From Armatimonadetes bacterium 55-13 (GTDB lineage: Bacteria > Armatimonadota > Fimbriimonadia > Fimbriimonadales > Fimbriimonadaceae): a stretch of DNA of 64,000 nucleotides. The notes under the pieces were generated by a model, which was not told the origin of the DNA, made no database searches, and saw only the letters and a program-made list of their open reading frames with translations. The stretch spans positions 273,614-337,613 of the forward strand of contig MKRX01000015.1 of NCBI GenBank assembly GCA_001898035.1, in the 5' to 3' direction. Each line of letters begins with the position of its first letter. Within the stretch, counting starts at the first letter, position 1. Position numbers and translations under genes: made by a program. Below, piece after piece: positions 23,117 through 31,685 of this stretch.

Positions 23117-23923
23117 CTACTTGATGCCGGTGTTGATCCACTGGTCCTTATCGTCTTGGATGGACCACATGTGAGGGCGCGTCTGGCCCCACTTGAGGTT
23201 GCTGGCATGGCCATCTGCCCAGGCGACGTTGACCCGACCGCTAAAGAACCCGCCGCGATCTGCGGTGGTGGCGCTCCAATCCTTTCCGATGTAAGTAGGG
23301 TTGCCTCCGATGCCGGAGTAGGCAGCATAGTCGGTATACGGCTCCCACGAGATTTCGGTGTAGATACCGTCAATGAGGCGAATGGTTCCAGCGATATCCT
23401 CGACGGAAGTCTGCGAGATGTTGGCATCCGAGGTGTATTTGAATCCGTAGTGCTCGCCGCCGGTCCAAGTGGTCCCGGCTCCCCAGCTCCAGGTATCGAA
23501 GTTGTTTTGGACATAGGAGACATAGAACTTGTCCTCTATGACCATGCCTCCGAGGTGGGATTTGCAGTACCAGTCGGTCCCCCAGATGTTGTTCCAAGCC
23601 TTGGCCCCTGGAGAAATGAAGATCTGGTCGTTCTTGGTGTAGGGCCGGACCAACGCTTGCCAAACATCCCAGCCGCCAGCACCTGGCCAAGCTTGCCCGG
23701 CGCAGCTATCGGTATTGACACCAACGGGGTTGTAGATATCGTCATAGTCACCCGCGTACATCAAACCGGCCAATCCAATCTGCTTGAGATTGCTGAGGTC
23801 GGCGGACTTCTTTGCCGCGACCTTCGCTTGGGCGAAGACGGGGAAAAGGATGGCGGCGAGAATTGCGATGATGGCAATCACCACCAATAACTCGATCAAT
23901 GTAAATGCTTTGCTACGTTGCAT
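23117..23923 (-). CDS. Prepilin-type protein of the galactan module
   Basis: A 268-residue pseudopilin: leader MQRSKA, then [32 protein letters not shown] and [20 protein letters not shown]. The C-terminal motif [17 protein letters not shown] is the H-X9-DG region with the His replaced by Phe. The middle carries a Trp/Gly/Tyr-rich variable region. It is the first structural gene after the LacI gene (30-base gap) and precedes the lipoprotein and galactanase. Placement inside a complete sugar operon suggests a role at the cell surface in polymer handling (inference). Confidence 0.9.
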   Translation of the reverse strand: MQRSKAFTLIELLVVIAIIAILAAILFPVFAQAKVAAKKSADLSNLKQIGLAGLMYAGDYDDIYNPVGVNTDSCAGQAWPGAGGWDVWQALVRPYTKNDQIFISPGAKAWNNIWGTDWYCKSHLGGMVIEDKFYVSYVQNNFDTWSWGAGTTWTGGEHYGFKYTSDANISQTSVEDIAGTIRLIDGIYTEISWEPYTDYAAYSGIGGNPTYIGKDWSATTADRGGFFSGRVNVAWADGHASNLKWGQTRPHMWSIQDDKDQWINTGIK

Positions 23924-23953
23924 GGCTACCTCTTTGTGATAAGTGCTTGCGAG

Positions 23954-25000
23954 CTACATGGAAATGGCTTTGCCTCCACAAGACTCGCGAATGGTAAGCG
24001 AAACGGGAACGATGATTTCGGTATCTCTGGTGGGGGCTTCCCCTTCCAAATGTCGAATAAGTAAATCGGCGGCCCTTCGTCCGAGCTCTTCGATGTGCAT
24101 GCGCACACTGGTGAGTGCAGGACGGGTGACGGTGGCGTACCAGGTGTCGTCATAGCCCAGTACGGCGACGTCTCCCGGCACTTTGAGTCCCTCATCTCGA
24201 ATGGCCTCCAGCGCACCGTGCGCGGAAAGATCGTTGGCGGCGAAGATGGCGGTGGGTCGGTTGGCTCGGCGGAGGAGTTGAACGGTAGATTCCCGGCCAG
24301 TCTCGCGATTGAAGTCACCTGGAACCACCCATTCAGATTCCGGGGCGATCCCCGCTTCCTTTAAGGCATCCAGATACCCTTGGAGGCGAGGTTGGGTTGT
24401 GGCGATATGTTCACGCCCCTTCAGATGAGCAATTCTTCGGTGACCTAACGAGACGAGGTATCGGGTGGCGATCAGCCCACCTTGATAGTCGTCTGATCGA
24501 ATTTGGAGTGGCCCCTCTTCCGGCTCACCCAGGATGGAGGCGACGGGGATACCTTGCCGTTGACACTCGGCGAAGATGGGAGTGCCTTTGGGTGGGCTGA
24601 CTAAGACCAACCCATCTACGCGTTTGTCGATCATGCTCGCCGCCCGATCACCCTCCTCTTCCGAGGTCGCCGAGTAGAGCATGACGTTGTAACCATGGGT
24701 AGAGGCGCAGGCGGTGACACCGGTGGTGACCAGCGAATAGAAAGGATCGTGAGCGGCGTAGGCGTCCTGACTGGGAAGCATCAGGCCGAGAACTTGGGTG
24801 CGCCCGGTGGCAAGGGCTCCGGCCATGGGGTTTCGTTTATAGCGAAGCTCCTCGGCGACTTCGAAGATTCGCTTTCGGGTGTCGTCGCTCACACGAAGCG
24901 TGGTGCTCTTGGCCCCGTTCAGGGTGACCGAAACGGCGGCGACCGAAGTCCCGACGCGTTTCGCAATATCGCTCATGGAGGCATTCCGCTTTGAAGCCAT
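23954..25000 (-). CDS. LacI-family regulator of the galactan operon
   Basis: A 348-residue LacI/GalR protein. Helix-turn-helix MSDIAKRVGTSVAAVSVTLN (residues 9-28), hinge RNPMAGALATGRTQ, then the sensor domain starting VLGLMLPSQDAYAAHDPFYS. It is the first gene of the operon and is transcribed in the same direction as the prepilin, galactanase, galactosidase and transporter genes, so it is probably autoregulated. Two palindromes with the core TTAAG-CTTAA lie directly upstream. A degenerate copy (TGATAAGTGCTTGC, 23937-23950) lies between this gene and the prepilin gene. The inducer is likely galactose or a galactobiose (inference). Confidence 0.93.
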   Translation of the reverse strand: MASKRNASMSDIAKRVGTSVAAVSVTLNGAKSTTLRVSDDTRKRIFEVAEELRYKRNPMAGALATGRTQVLGLMLPSQDAYAAHDPFYSLVTTGVTACASTHGYNVMLYSATSEEEGDRAASMIDKRVDGLVLVSPPKGTPIFAECQRQGIPVASILGEPEEGPLQIRSDDYQGGLIATRYLVSLGHRRIAHLKGREHIATTQPRLQGYLDALKEAGIAPESEWVVPGDFNRETGRESTVQLLRRANRPTAIFAANDLSAHGALEAIRDEGLKVPGDVAVLGYDDTWYATVTRPALTSVRMHIEELGRRAADLLIRHLEGEAPTRDTEIIVPVSLTIRESCGGKAISM

Positions 25001-25004
25001 CTTG

Positions 25005-25022
25005 TGATTAAGCCCTTAATCA
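25005..25022. promoter_or_regulatory. Putative LacI operator, start-proximal
   Basis: TGATTAAGCCCTTAATCA has perfect 8-bp arms around CC. It begins 5 bases upstream of the LacI start codon and would cover its ribosome binding region. Confidence 0.65.
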
Positions 25023-25053
25023 GACTGTGGCAATCATCTTACAACAGATTTTG

Positions 25054-25067
25054 ATTAAGCGCTTAAT
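25054..25067. promoter_or_regulatory. Putative LacI operator, distal
   Basis: ATTAAGCGCTTAAT is a perfect 14-bp palindrome with a central CG, 47 bp centre-to-centre from the proximal site. A possible -10 element TAAGAT (minus strand, 25036-25041) lies between the two sites. Confidence 0.65.
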
Positions 25068-25108
25068 TTTTGGATTTCTTCGGCCTAACCCAAGAGATTT
25101 GCGGGCGG

Positions 25109-25747
25109 TCAGGACTCTTGTTTGACTAGTCCATTCTTGATAGCGAACAGGGCGGCTTGGGTTCGGTCGGCGACTTCTAACTTTTGGAAAACACCGCTCA
25201 CGTAGCCTTTGATTGTGCCTTCGCTGACGCCAAGGTCATAGGCGATTTCTTTGTTGCTCTGGCCCTTGGCAATCCCAATCAATACTTGGCGCTCTCGGCT
25301 GGTGAGGCCATCAATGGGGGAGTTTGGCGCGCCAAAGGCTTCGGTCATCAGTTGGCGTTGAACGTCTGGGTGGAGGAACGGTTTTCCGGTAGCTACCGTC
25401 TCAATGGCGCGGAGCAGGTCTTGCCGGAGAACATCTTTCAGGAGATAGCCCATGGCGCCTGCACGAAGGGCCTCCCGCACGCGAGAATCGTCCATGAAAT
25501 TGGTGAGGATCAAGACTCGAGTGGCAGGCGCCTGAACACGGGCACGGCGAACCAATTCAACGCCATCAAAACCGGGCATCACGAGATCGGCGACGAGGAC
25601 ATCGGGGCTGTGTTCGATGGTTGCGGCAAGCGCTTCTGGCCCATTGGTGGCTTCTGCTACTACTTTGACATCTTCGCTCATTTCCAGAAGCGAACGAAGG
25701 CCCTCGCGCACCAGTTCGTGGTCATCGGCAATGACGAGTCTTATCAT
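25109..25747 (-). CDS. NarL/FixJ-type response regulator
   Basis: A 212-residue response regulator. Receiver domain (1-120): IADDHELVREGLRSLLEMS, phospho-acceptor Asp54 in VLVADLVMPG, Lys in GYLLKDV. LuxR-type DNA-binding domain (about 148-208): LTSRERQVLIGIAKGQSNKE, VSEGTIKGYVSGVFQKL. Its start overlaps the kinase gene by 4 bases, a standard two-component pair. It lies just upstream of the galactan operon in the same direction, but no shared element is visible, so regulation of that operon by it is unproven. Confidence 0.94.
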   Translation of the reverse strand: MIRLVIADDHELVREGLRSLLEMSEDVKVVAEATNGPEALAATIEHSPDVLVADLVMPGFDGVELVRRARVQAPATRVLILTNFMDDSRVREALRAGAMGYLLKDVLRQDLLRAIETVATGKPFLHPDVQRQLMTEAFGAPNSPIDGLTSRERQVLIGIAKGQSNKEIAYDLGVSEGTIKGYVSGVFQKLEVADRTQAALFAIKNGLVKQES

Positions 25748-27456
25748 GGCAACCTCGCGAGAACAGTCGTTCCGCCACCGGGGCGCGACTGGATGGTGAG
25801 TTCTCCTCCGACGGCGGCGACTCGATCTCGCATGGAGGTGAGGCCGAATCCGGTTGAACCGGGTGCGGAGGGATCAAAGCCGATGCCTCGGTCATCGATT
25901 TGCAAGACGGAGACGCCGTCATCGGTGGACAGTGTTACCTCCACGTGGGTGCTCCGGGCATGGCGGAAGCAATTGCTGAGGGCTTCTTGACCGATTCGTA
26001 AAAGTGCTAGCTCGTGCTCTTCATCTCTGGGGAGATAGTCGTCCGCGCAGAATTCGACGACAACTCCCGCTTCAGGAGCAGCCAGGAACGTTTGGCGAAG
26101 AGCGCTGACCAAGCCGACACGGCGTAAGTCTACGAGCGAACTGGCCATGTCCGCCGGCTCGTTAGCTTCCTCGCATTCCGGTCTTAGCTCTCGCACAATC
26201 TCGCGCATGTCTCCCAATGCGCGCTGACTGATTCTGACGAGGCGATCCAGTTTTTCTTGAAGTTCTTCGGGGGACTTTGCGGCGGCAGACTGGGCGAGGA
26301 GGAGGACGGCGAAGAGGGTTTGACTCACGGAATCGTGAAGCTCTCGAGCGATGCGCTGGCGCTCTTCCATGAGGAGCAGTCGGCGTCCTTGCGCAACCGA
26401 GGTCCAATGCTCCCGGCGGCTTTCGACAGCGGATGCAAGAAGAACGGCGGTGGCTTTGTATGGCTCCAATTCGGCTTCTTCCCAAATGTGAACACGGTAG
26501 TGAGTGAGTACAACGAGGCCAATACGGCGACCGCGAACCATGAGCGGAACCATGGCCATCGAGGGATTTCCGCTTTCGATCTGCATATCGCGCAGGCTCT
26601 CCGGGACTCGCGGGTCCTCGAAGACGTTATCGATGGTGACTACGCGTCCCATGTCAAGTTCAGTATCCAGTGCGTCGGGCTCGTGTCGCCAGCGTACAGG
26701 GTTCAGCGAAAGCCCTTCTTTGGCCGTCCATCTTCCCCGTTGAACTCGCCACACCTTTTTGCCAAACTCGTCGAATTCGTAAAGATCAACGGAGCAGGCG
26801 AAACGGCCGCGGGTGGCCACTTGGTCCAGGTATGCCGCCATCACTTCGTCGATATCCATGGCGCCGCCCATGGAGCGGCTGGTGCGATAGAGGGTGCTCA
26901 GTTCCTTGAGCGCACTCTCTTTTTGGTGGCTCAACTGCGCGTGTCGCACCACGATCGCCGCGTAGTTAGCGAAGAGGACCAGACGTTGAGTGTCCTCGTC
27001 GGTAAAAAGCCGGGGAGGCTCTTTACCAATGCCGAAGACACCGATCGTTTCCTGCTCCCACCGAATGGGTACGCCGAGAACCGAGTTAGCGTCGAGATCG
27101 CTTCGAGTTCGATCCGCAAGGTCTCCGTAGCGCTGGACCAGGACGGGTTCGCCCTGAGCGATGACTTTTCCAAGGACACCGGCGCCGAAGGGTGTGATGC
27201 TTCCCACTTCGTCACTTGGCATCTTATAGGCGGCCTCGATTCGGACCCCGCCCACCGCATCGTCGATCAGCCCGATGGCCCCGTTGTCTGCTTCAAGGAA
27301 GTCGCATGCGCACCGGGCGATTCGCTCCAGAGTCTCGCGCATGTCCAGACCACCGCCCAAAATGGTCAGCATTTCTCGCATAGCGGCAAGCTCGCGCTCC
27401 GCCTCGGAAGGTCTGGTGGGCTCTTTTGGAATGGGCCGACTCTGCAACACAACCAT
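25744..27456 (-). CDS. GAF-domain sensor histidine kinase (HisKA_3 type)
   Basis: A 570-residue soluble kinase with no membrane segment. Two GAF domains (about 35-180 and 200-350; LERIARCACDFLEADNGAIG and IGLVVLTHYRVHIWEEAELE) form the sensor. The dimerisation/phosphotransfer helix has the His in RIARELHDSVSQTLFAV. The ATPase domain covers about 465-570 with QEALSNCFRHARSTHVEV (N box), IDDRGIGFD (G1) and GFGLTSMRDR (G2). The signal may be a small molecule, gas or redox state; the sequence does not show heme or Fe-S Cys motifs. It transfers phosphate to the response regulator encoded next. Confidence 0.93.
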   Translation of the reverse strand: MVVLQSRPIPKEPTRPSEAERELAAMREMLTILGGGLDMRETLERIARCACDFLEADNGAIGLIDDAVGGVRIEAAYKMPSDEVGSITPFGAGVLGKVIAQGEPVLVQRYGDLADRTRSDLDANSVLGVPIRWEQETIGVFGIGKEPPRLFTDEDTQRLVLFANYAAIVVRHAQLSHQKESALKELSTLYRTSRSMGGAMDIDEVMAAYLDQVATRGRFACSVDLYEFDEFGKKVWRVQRGRWTAKEGLSLNPVRWRHEPDALDTELDMGRVVTIDNVFEDPRVPESLRDMQIESGNPSMAMVPLMVRGRRIGLVVLTHYRVHIWEEAELEPYKATAVLLASAVESRREHWTSVAQGRRLLLMEERQRIARELHDSVSQTLFAVLLLAQSAAAKSPEELQEKLDRLVRISQRALGDMREIVRELRPECEEANEPADMASSLVDLRRVGLVSALRQTFLAAPEAGVVVEFCADDYLPRDEEHELALLRIGQEALSNCFRHARSTHVEVTLSTDDGVSVLQIDDRGIGFDPSAPGSTGFGLTSMRDRVAAVGGELTIQSRPGGGTTVLARLP

Positions 27457-27705
27457 ACATTAACATCTTGCGGCCCTTCATGCCTTCCCCCCATCAGTTG
27501 GGTGGCTTCCCCACCTCTAGGGGGATTGTCTCAATTCGAGCGAGGTTCGCCGGGTACGGGGGGGTGGGGATTTAGTCAGGGTCTATCCCAACTGTGGTTG
27601 GGTTGGGACCAACGAATGCCCTGTTTTTTATTTCTCGATGCAATTGCAAACTTCAATCGTCGCACTCGACTTCTTGGGTCGGATGGACACAAAAGGAGAA
27701 ACACT
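27457..27705. other. Divergent intergenic region between kinase and PEP-CTERM gene
   Basis: This 249-base region holds outward promoters that I cannot place with confidence. It contains runs of C and G around 27486-27570 and a short hairpin CCCAAC-TGTG-GTTGGG at 27587-27602 followed 18 bases later by a T run (27623-27628). A clear ribosome binding site AAAGGAGA precedes the PEP-CTERM start. Confidence 0.4.
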
Positions 27706-28554
27706 ATGAATCTGCGTTCTAGCCGCTCTTTCGCTGCCACCGCCCTGTTCGGAGTCACGGCCGCGAGTTTTGCGCAAACCGTCTTTTCTGGCACCGGTGA
27801 CACTGACACGGTAACGGCCCTCAACAATTTCCGTGCGGCCATCGGCGGTGCTAATAACGGAAACGCTGCCGGTGCTCAGGCAAGCGGCCGCCGCGAAATC
27901 AACTGGGATGCGGTTAAGTTGGATGGCACCGATGCCAACCCCAACACCGAAGTCTTGATTCCTGGCAAGCTGGTAAACATCCCAACCGATCGATTCGCGG
28001 TCCGCGGACTTCTTCTGGAAGATCCGTACTCGGTCAGCGGCGACGGGTTTGTTTCCGCCAACGGCAGCGTTACCGGTCAATTCAACGCCTTCAGCCCCAG
28101 CAACACGTTTGCGATGGGCGACGACAACGAACTCGAATTCTCGTTCACGCTTCCCGGATCGCTTTCCGGCGCGGCGACCCGAGGATTCGGCGCGATCTTC
28201 CTGGACGTTGAACTCTGGGGAGGCACGACGATGGAGCTGTTCAATGGCAGCACTTCCCTCGGCAGCTATGATGTCACGCCTAGCTTCAGCGGCGGAACTT
28301 CCTTCTTGGGCGTTCTTTTCGATGATCCGGCGATCACCGATGTCAAGTTGAAGCTGGGAACAGCGAATCTGTTCAACCTCGGCCCGGGTGGCTCGGTAAG
28401 CGGCGGCGCGGAGAACATTGGCCAAGGCATTGATCTGGTCGCGACAGACGACTTCATCTACGCTGAGCCCCAACCGGTGCCGGAGCCCGCGACGTTGACC
28501 GTCGTCGGCGGCAGCCTTCTGGCTTTGCTTCGGAAGCGACGTAAGAGCGCGTAA
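27706..28554 (+). CDS. PEP-CTERM surface protein
   Basis: A 282-residue secreted protein. Signal peptide: NLRSSRSFAATALFGVTAAS, ending FAQ. The body is Gly/Asn/Asp-rich and beta-type (ISG: NNFRAAIGGANNGNAAGAQA, FGAIFLDVELWGGTTMELF). The C-terminal sorting signal is PVPEPATLTVVGGSLLALL followed by RKRRKSA. ATG 27706 has AAAGGAGA 6 bases upstream. The same frame is open further upstream over the kinase gene, but that part is antisense and not used. Function is unknown; a strong terminator follows, consistent with a well expressed single-gene unit. Confidence 0.88.
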   Translation: MNLRSSRSFAATALFGVTAASFAQTVFSGTGDTDTVTALNNFRAAIGGANNGNAAGAQASGRREINWDAVKLDGTDANPNTEVLIPGKLVNIPTDRFAVRGLLLEDPYSVSGDGFVSANGSVTGQFNAFSPSNTFAMGDDNELEFSFTLPGSLSGAATRGFGAIFLDVELWGGTTMELFNGSTSLGSYDVTPSFSGGTSFLGVLFDDPAITDVKLKLGTANLFNLGPGGSVSGGAENIGQGIDLVATDDFIYAEPQPVPEPATLTVVGGSLLALLRKRRKSA

Positions 28555-28598
28555 CGCAAACTCCACTAGCACACAGCTCGAGTCTCTTCATTAATTAA

Positions 28599-28627
28599 GG
28601 GCGTCGGTTATCGGCGCCCGGTTTTTT
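28599..28627 (+). terminator. Rho-independent terminator
   Basis: GGGCGTCGG and TCGGCGCCC form a 9-bp stem (two G-T pairs) around TTA, followed by GG and six T. It lies 44 bases after the PEP-CTERM gene. Beyond it, to 28778, the only visible structure is a small ACGGGT-AGCC-ACCCGT hairpin at 28718-28733 in the leader of the next gene. Confidence 0.85.
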
Positions 28628-28778
28628 AAGATGTGGTGAACTCAGAGGAAGTCGAACCCCCTGACCAGTAGGACGCGTCAATATTCGGTCGTCTCCAACA
28701 AAACTCCAGCGCCACGCACGGGTAGCCACCCGTCCGATCCGCGGGAGAATCAAGGTAGAGCGACGGGCCGATCAACCA

Positions 28779-31022
28779 ATGACAAGAACTATCCTCCTGC
28801 TCCTTTCGCTACTTGCCCTCAACTTGAACGCTTTGGCTCAAGGCTGGGAAATGAAGCGAGCCCCTCTGATGACAAGATGGGCCGCAAAGGTTGATCCTAA
28901 GAATCCTCTGCCCGAGTATCCCCGCCCCCAACTGGTTCGAGAACGCTGGATGAATCTCAATGGCGTTTGGCAGTTCCAACCTGGCTCCCCCAACGAGACC
29001 GCCCCCATTGGCAAAGCCTTTTCCGAAAAGATCTTAGTGCCCTACCCCGTCGAGTCTGCGATCTCAGGCGTGATGAAGCACTACGAGCGAATTTGGTATC
29101 GCCGTAGCTTTACCGTTCCCTCCGACTGGAAGGGCCAGCGAGTCATGCTCCACTTTGGAGCCGTTGACTGGGAGTCGGAAGTATTCGTCAACGGAAAGAG
29201 CGTAGGCGTGCATCGTGGCGGTTACGATCCGTTTAGCTACGACATCACGCCTTATCTTTCTGGCAAGGGCTCCCAAGAACTTATAGTCAGAGTGTTTGAT
29301 CCGGCCGAGAACGGGGGGCAACCCCGTGGCAAACAGGCAACTCGGGGCATCGACATCATGTACACACCTTCCACCGGAATTTGGCAAACCGTGTGGCTGG
29401 AACCTGTTCCCAAGACGGGCATCGATAACCTCAAGATCACGCCGGACAGCGCCGGTTCCTCCCTCAAGCTCAGGGTCAATACGACTGGATACGCCAAAGG
29501 TGTTTCCGTCGCCATCCAGGTCAAGGCATTAGGGAAGACGATCCGGTCCACGGTCGGCAAACCCAACACCGAGGTGACGATTCCTATTCCCAACGCGAGG
29601 CTATGGTCTCCCGACGATCCGTTCCTCTACGATCTCTCGGTTTCCTTGATCCGAGACAAGAAAGCCGTCGATAGCATCTCCAGTTATTTCGGAATGCGAA
29701 CCATCTCATTGGGAGTGGAAGACGGAGTTCGGAAGTTGTTTCTCAACGGTAAGTTCGTCTTCCAGCTGGGTGCGTTGGACCAAGGCTTCTGGCCCGATGG
29801 TATCTATACCGCTCCTACCGACGAAGCGCTCAAATATGACCTTGAACAACAAAAGGCGCTAGGGTTCAACATGATCCGGAAGCACGTCAAGGTCGAGCCC
29901 CAGCGCTGGTACTACTGGGCGGACAAACTCGGATTTCTGGTTTGGCAAGACATGCCCACCGCCCAATCCTACGGCGGAGTGGAGGCTGACGCCCAGCAAT
30001 ACAAGGTGGAACTGACCCGAATGGTGCAGACGCACCACAACAGCCCGAGCATCATCATGTGGGTTGTTTACAACGAAAATTGCGGCCAGAACGCCATCAA
30101 CAAAACGATCTCAACCCCAGCCTTGGCGAACATGGTCAAGCGTCTCGATCCCTCGCGCATGGTCAATGAAGCCAGCGGTTACGACTGGTACGGTTCGGGC
30201 GATATCGCCGACAGCCATACCTATCCTGCCCCGAATGCCATTCCCGGCAAGCCTAACCAGGCGATTGTGAGCGGCGAATTTGGCGCGACCAAATATCCCC
30301 TCAATGCACATCTCTGGAGCCAGACAAACAACGTCGTCGAGGTCACGACGGCAAGCGAATACTTGCAGCGCTACGAAAGGTACGCCAACAAACTCCTGTT
30401 TCTGAAGTCGACCCGAGGGATGAGCGGCGCCGTGTATACGCAGATCACCGACGTGGAACGGGAGCTTAACGGCATCCTCACCTACGACCGCGCCGCCTTC
30501 AAAACTGACCCTGAAAAGATCAGAAGAGCCAATTTGAACGCGATCAAAAAGCAGCTCCTGATCACGCCAGTCCTGCCGAACTCCCATCAACAAGGCCAGG
30601 CGTGGAAATTTACGACGACGGCTCCTGCTTCCTCGTGGTATCAGGGTGGCTTTGATGATTCTGGCTGGAACACTGCGAAAGCTCCCTTCGCCTCAGAAGG
30701 CACCCCCGACATCAAGATCGGAACGCCATGGAATTCTTCCGACATCTGGCTGCGCAAGCAGTTCAAGCTGGGGTCGCTAAGCGCTGCGGACCTGAAGTCC
30801 TTGGTCTTCGATCTCTATCACGACGAGGATTGCGAGATCTACCTCAACGGAGTCCTGGCCGCCTCCGTCAAAGGCTATTCCACGTACACGGTCGTTCCAA
30901 TCAATGCCGCCGGAAAGAAAGCCCTGATTCCCAACGGAACCAACACCATCGCTGTCCACTGCCATCAAACGGAAGGGGGCCAGGGGATCGATGTTGGGAT
31001 ATCCAAGCAGATAGTGAAGTAA
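28779..31022 (+). CDS. Secreted GH2 glycosidase, beta-galactosidase/glucuronidase-like
   Basis: A 747-residue enzyme. Signal peptide: TRTILLLLSLLALNLNALAQ. GH2 sugar-binding domain: WMNLNGVWQFQPG, LVPYPVESAISGV, WYRRSFTVP, VFVNGKSVGVHRGGYDPFSY. Barrel: acid/base Glu433 in VVYNENCGQ, nucleophile Glu500 in VSGEFGATKYP. The C-terminal about 130 residues (SSWYQGGFDDSGWNTAKAPF) are an extra beta-sandwich like the sugar-binding domain. Specificity cannot be read from sequence; related proteins are annotated as beta-galactosidase or simply GH2. It stands alone, outside both LacI modules. GTAG and AAGGTAGAG precede the ATG. Confidence 0.88.
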   Translation: MTRTILLLLSLLALNLNALAQGWEMKRAPLMTRWAAKVDPKNPLPEYPRPQLVRERWMNLNGVWQFQPGSPNETAPIGKAFSEKILVPYPVESAISGVMKHYERIWYRRSFTVPSDWKGQRVMLHFGAVDWESEVFVNGKSVGVHRGGYDPFSYDITPYLSGKGSQELIVRVFDPAENGGQPRGKQATRGIDIMYTPSTGIWQTVWLEPVPKTGIDNLKITPDSAGSSLKLRVNTTGYAKGVSVAIQVKALGKTIRSTVGKPNTEVTIPIPNARLWSPDDPFLYDLSVSLIRDKKAVDSISSYFGMRTISLGVEDGVRKLFLNGKFVFQLGALDQGFWPDGIYTAPTDEALKYDLEQQKALGFNMIRKHVKVEPQRWYYWADKLGFLVWQDMPTAQSYGGVEADAQQYKVELTRMVQTHHNSPSIIMWVVYNENCGQNAINKTISTPALANMVKRLDPSRMVNEASGYDWYGSGDIADSHTYPAPNAIPGKPNQAIVSGEFGATKYPLNAHLWSQTNNVVEVTTASEYLQRYERYANKLLFLKSTRGMSGAVYTQITDVERELNGILTYDRAAFKTDPEKIRRANLNAIKKQLLITPVLPNSHQQGQAWKFTTTAPASSWYQGGFDDSGWNTAKAPFASEGTPDIKIGTPWNSSDIWLRKQFKLGSLSAADLKSLVFDLYHDEDCEIYLNGVLAASVKGYSTYTVVPINAAGKKALIPNGTNTIAVHCHQTEGGQGIDVGISKQIVK

Positions 31023-31034
31023 CCACTGAATGCG

Positions 31035-31352
31035 TTGGTGAGGACGTTCGGGGACTCGAATCCTGGGCCGTACACCTTTTCGCAAGCGATTCTTTACGGA
31101 GCCCAATCCTCTTCCCTTGATGAACTGTTCAGGGCGATTCAAGAAGCCAAGAACCAGGGCGTTTACGTTGCCCTTAGCATTGATGGCGTGAAGAAGTCAG
31201 GGGCAGACCATTGCGAACTAAACATTCCCCAAGGCTTGTTTGAACAAGAGCTTTTTGTCGAAGTTGGGCGGTCGATGTTGCGACGGTTCCAAATGGGCCG
31301 GAAAACCTTGGAAGCCGAACACGTCAAATATAGATTGTTGTTGACTTATTAG
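31035..31352 (+). CDS. Hypothetical protein, possibly truncated
   Basis: A 105-residue frame starting at TTG 31035, in the same frame as the GH2 gene just beyond its stop and without a ribosome binding site. The central part (SLDELFRAIQEAKNQGVYVA, then LSIDGVKKSG) looks like real alpha/beta protein, and the C-terminal half has a helix GLFEQELFVEVGRSMLRRF. I do not recognise a family. The missing start signal suggests a decayed or misplaced gene end. It overlaps the next, convergent gene by 4 bases. Confidence 0.4.
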   Translation: MVRTFGDSNPGPYTFSQAILYGAQSSSLDELFRAIQEAKNQGVYVALSIDGVKKSGADHCELNIPQGLFEQELFVEVGRSMLRRFQMGRKTLEAEHVKYRLLLTY

Positions 31353-31537
31353 GGCTTCTCAAGCGTAACCATGTATTGAACAACCGTCTCGTATCCTTCC
31401 TCACCTTCAATGTAATACGGCGACATTGTTGATAATCTCCACCCTTGCAAAGCTAAGGTATCGAGTTCGCTTTGCATAGCGTCTTGGGCTTCGTTCCGAC
31501 TATCTCCGACTGTGACGATTTTGACCAAATATTGCAT
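31349..31537 (-). CDS. Small DUF4177-like protein
   Basis: A 62-residue protein MQYLVKIVTV...LEKP. The pattern of a first strand, a helix ending in LALQGWRLSTMSPYY, and a last strand VVQYMVTLEKP is that of DUF4177-type small alpha/beta proteins, whose function is unknown. The ATG at 31537 is preferred; the frame extends 57 codons upstream but with unlikely composition. Base composition is more AT-rich than the flanking genes, suggesting an acquired segment. Confidence 0.6.
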   Translation of the reverse strand: MQYLVKIVTVGDSRNEAQDAMQSELDTLALQGWRLSTMSPYYIEGEEGYETVVQYMVTLEKP

Positions 31538-31685
31538 AAATGCAAGGCTACATTTGCGGCTGGCTTTTTGCAATAAGCCAATGCTCCAACACAGAGGAAT
31601 AAGAGGGCGCAAGCCGCGCCATCCATCAGGAAACCCTTGCTTTTGAAGCCTATCGCTTGACAAACCAACGGTATTCTTCATCGAT

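Noticed and set aside
26257-27705. Long open frame continuous with the PEP-CTERM protein, giving a 765-residue reading
   Set aside because: It runs antisense to the well supported histidine kinase; the signal peptide and ribosome binding site place the true start at 27706.
28634-28720. A complete tRNA or tmRNA on the minus strand
   Set aside because: Only a T-arm and 3' end can be folded; no 5' acceptor half, anticodon arm or tmRNA tag frame is present, so it is reported only as a fragment.
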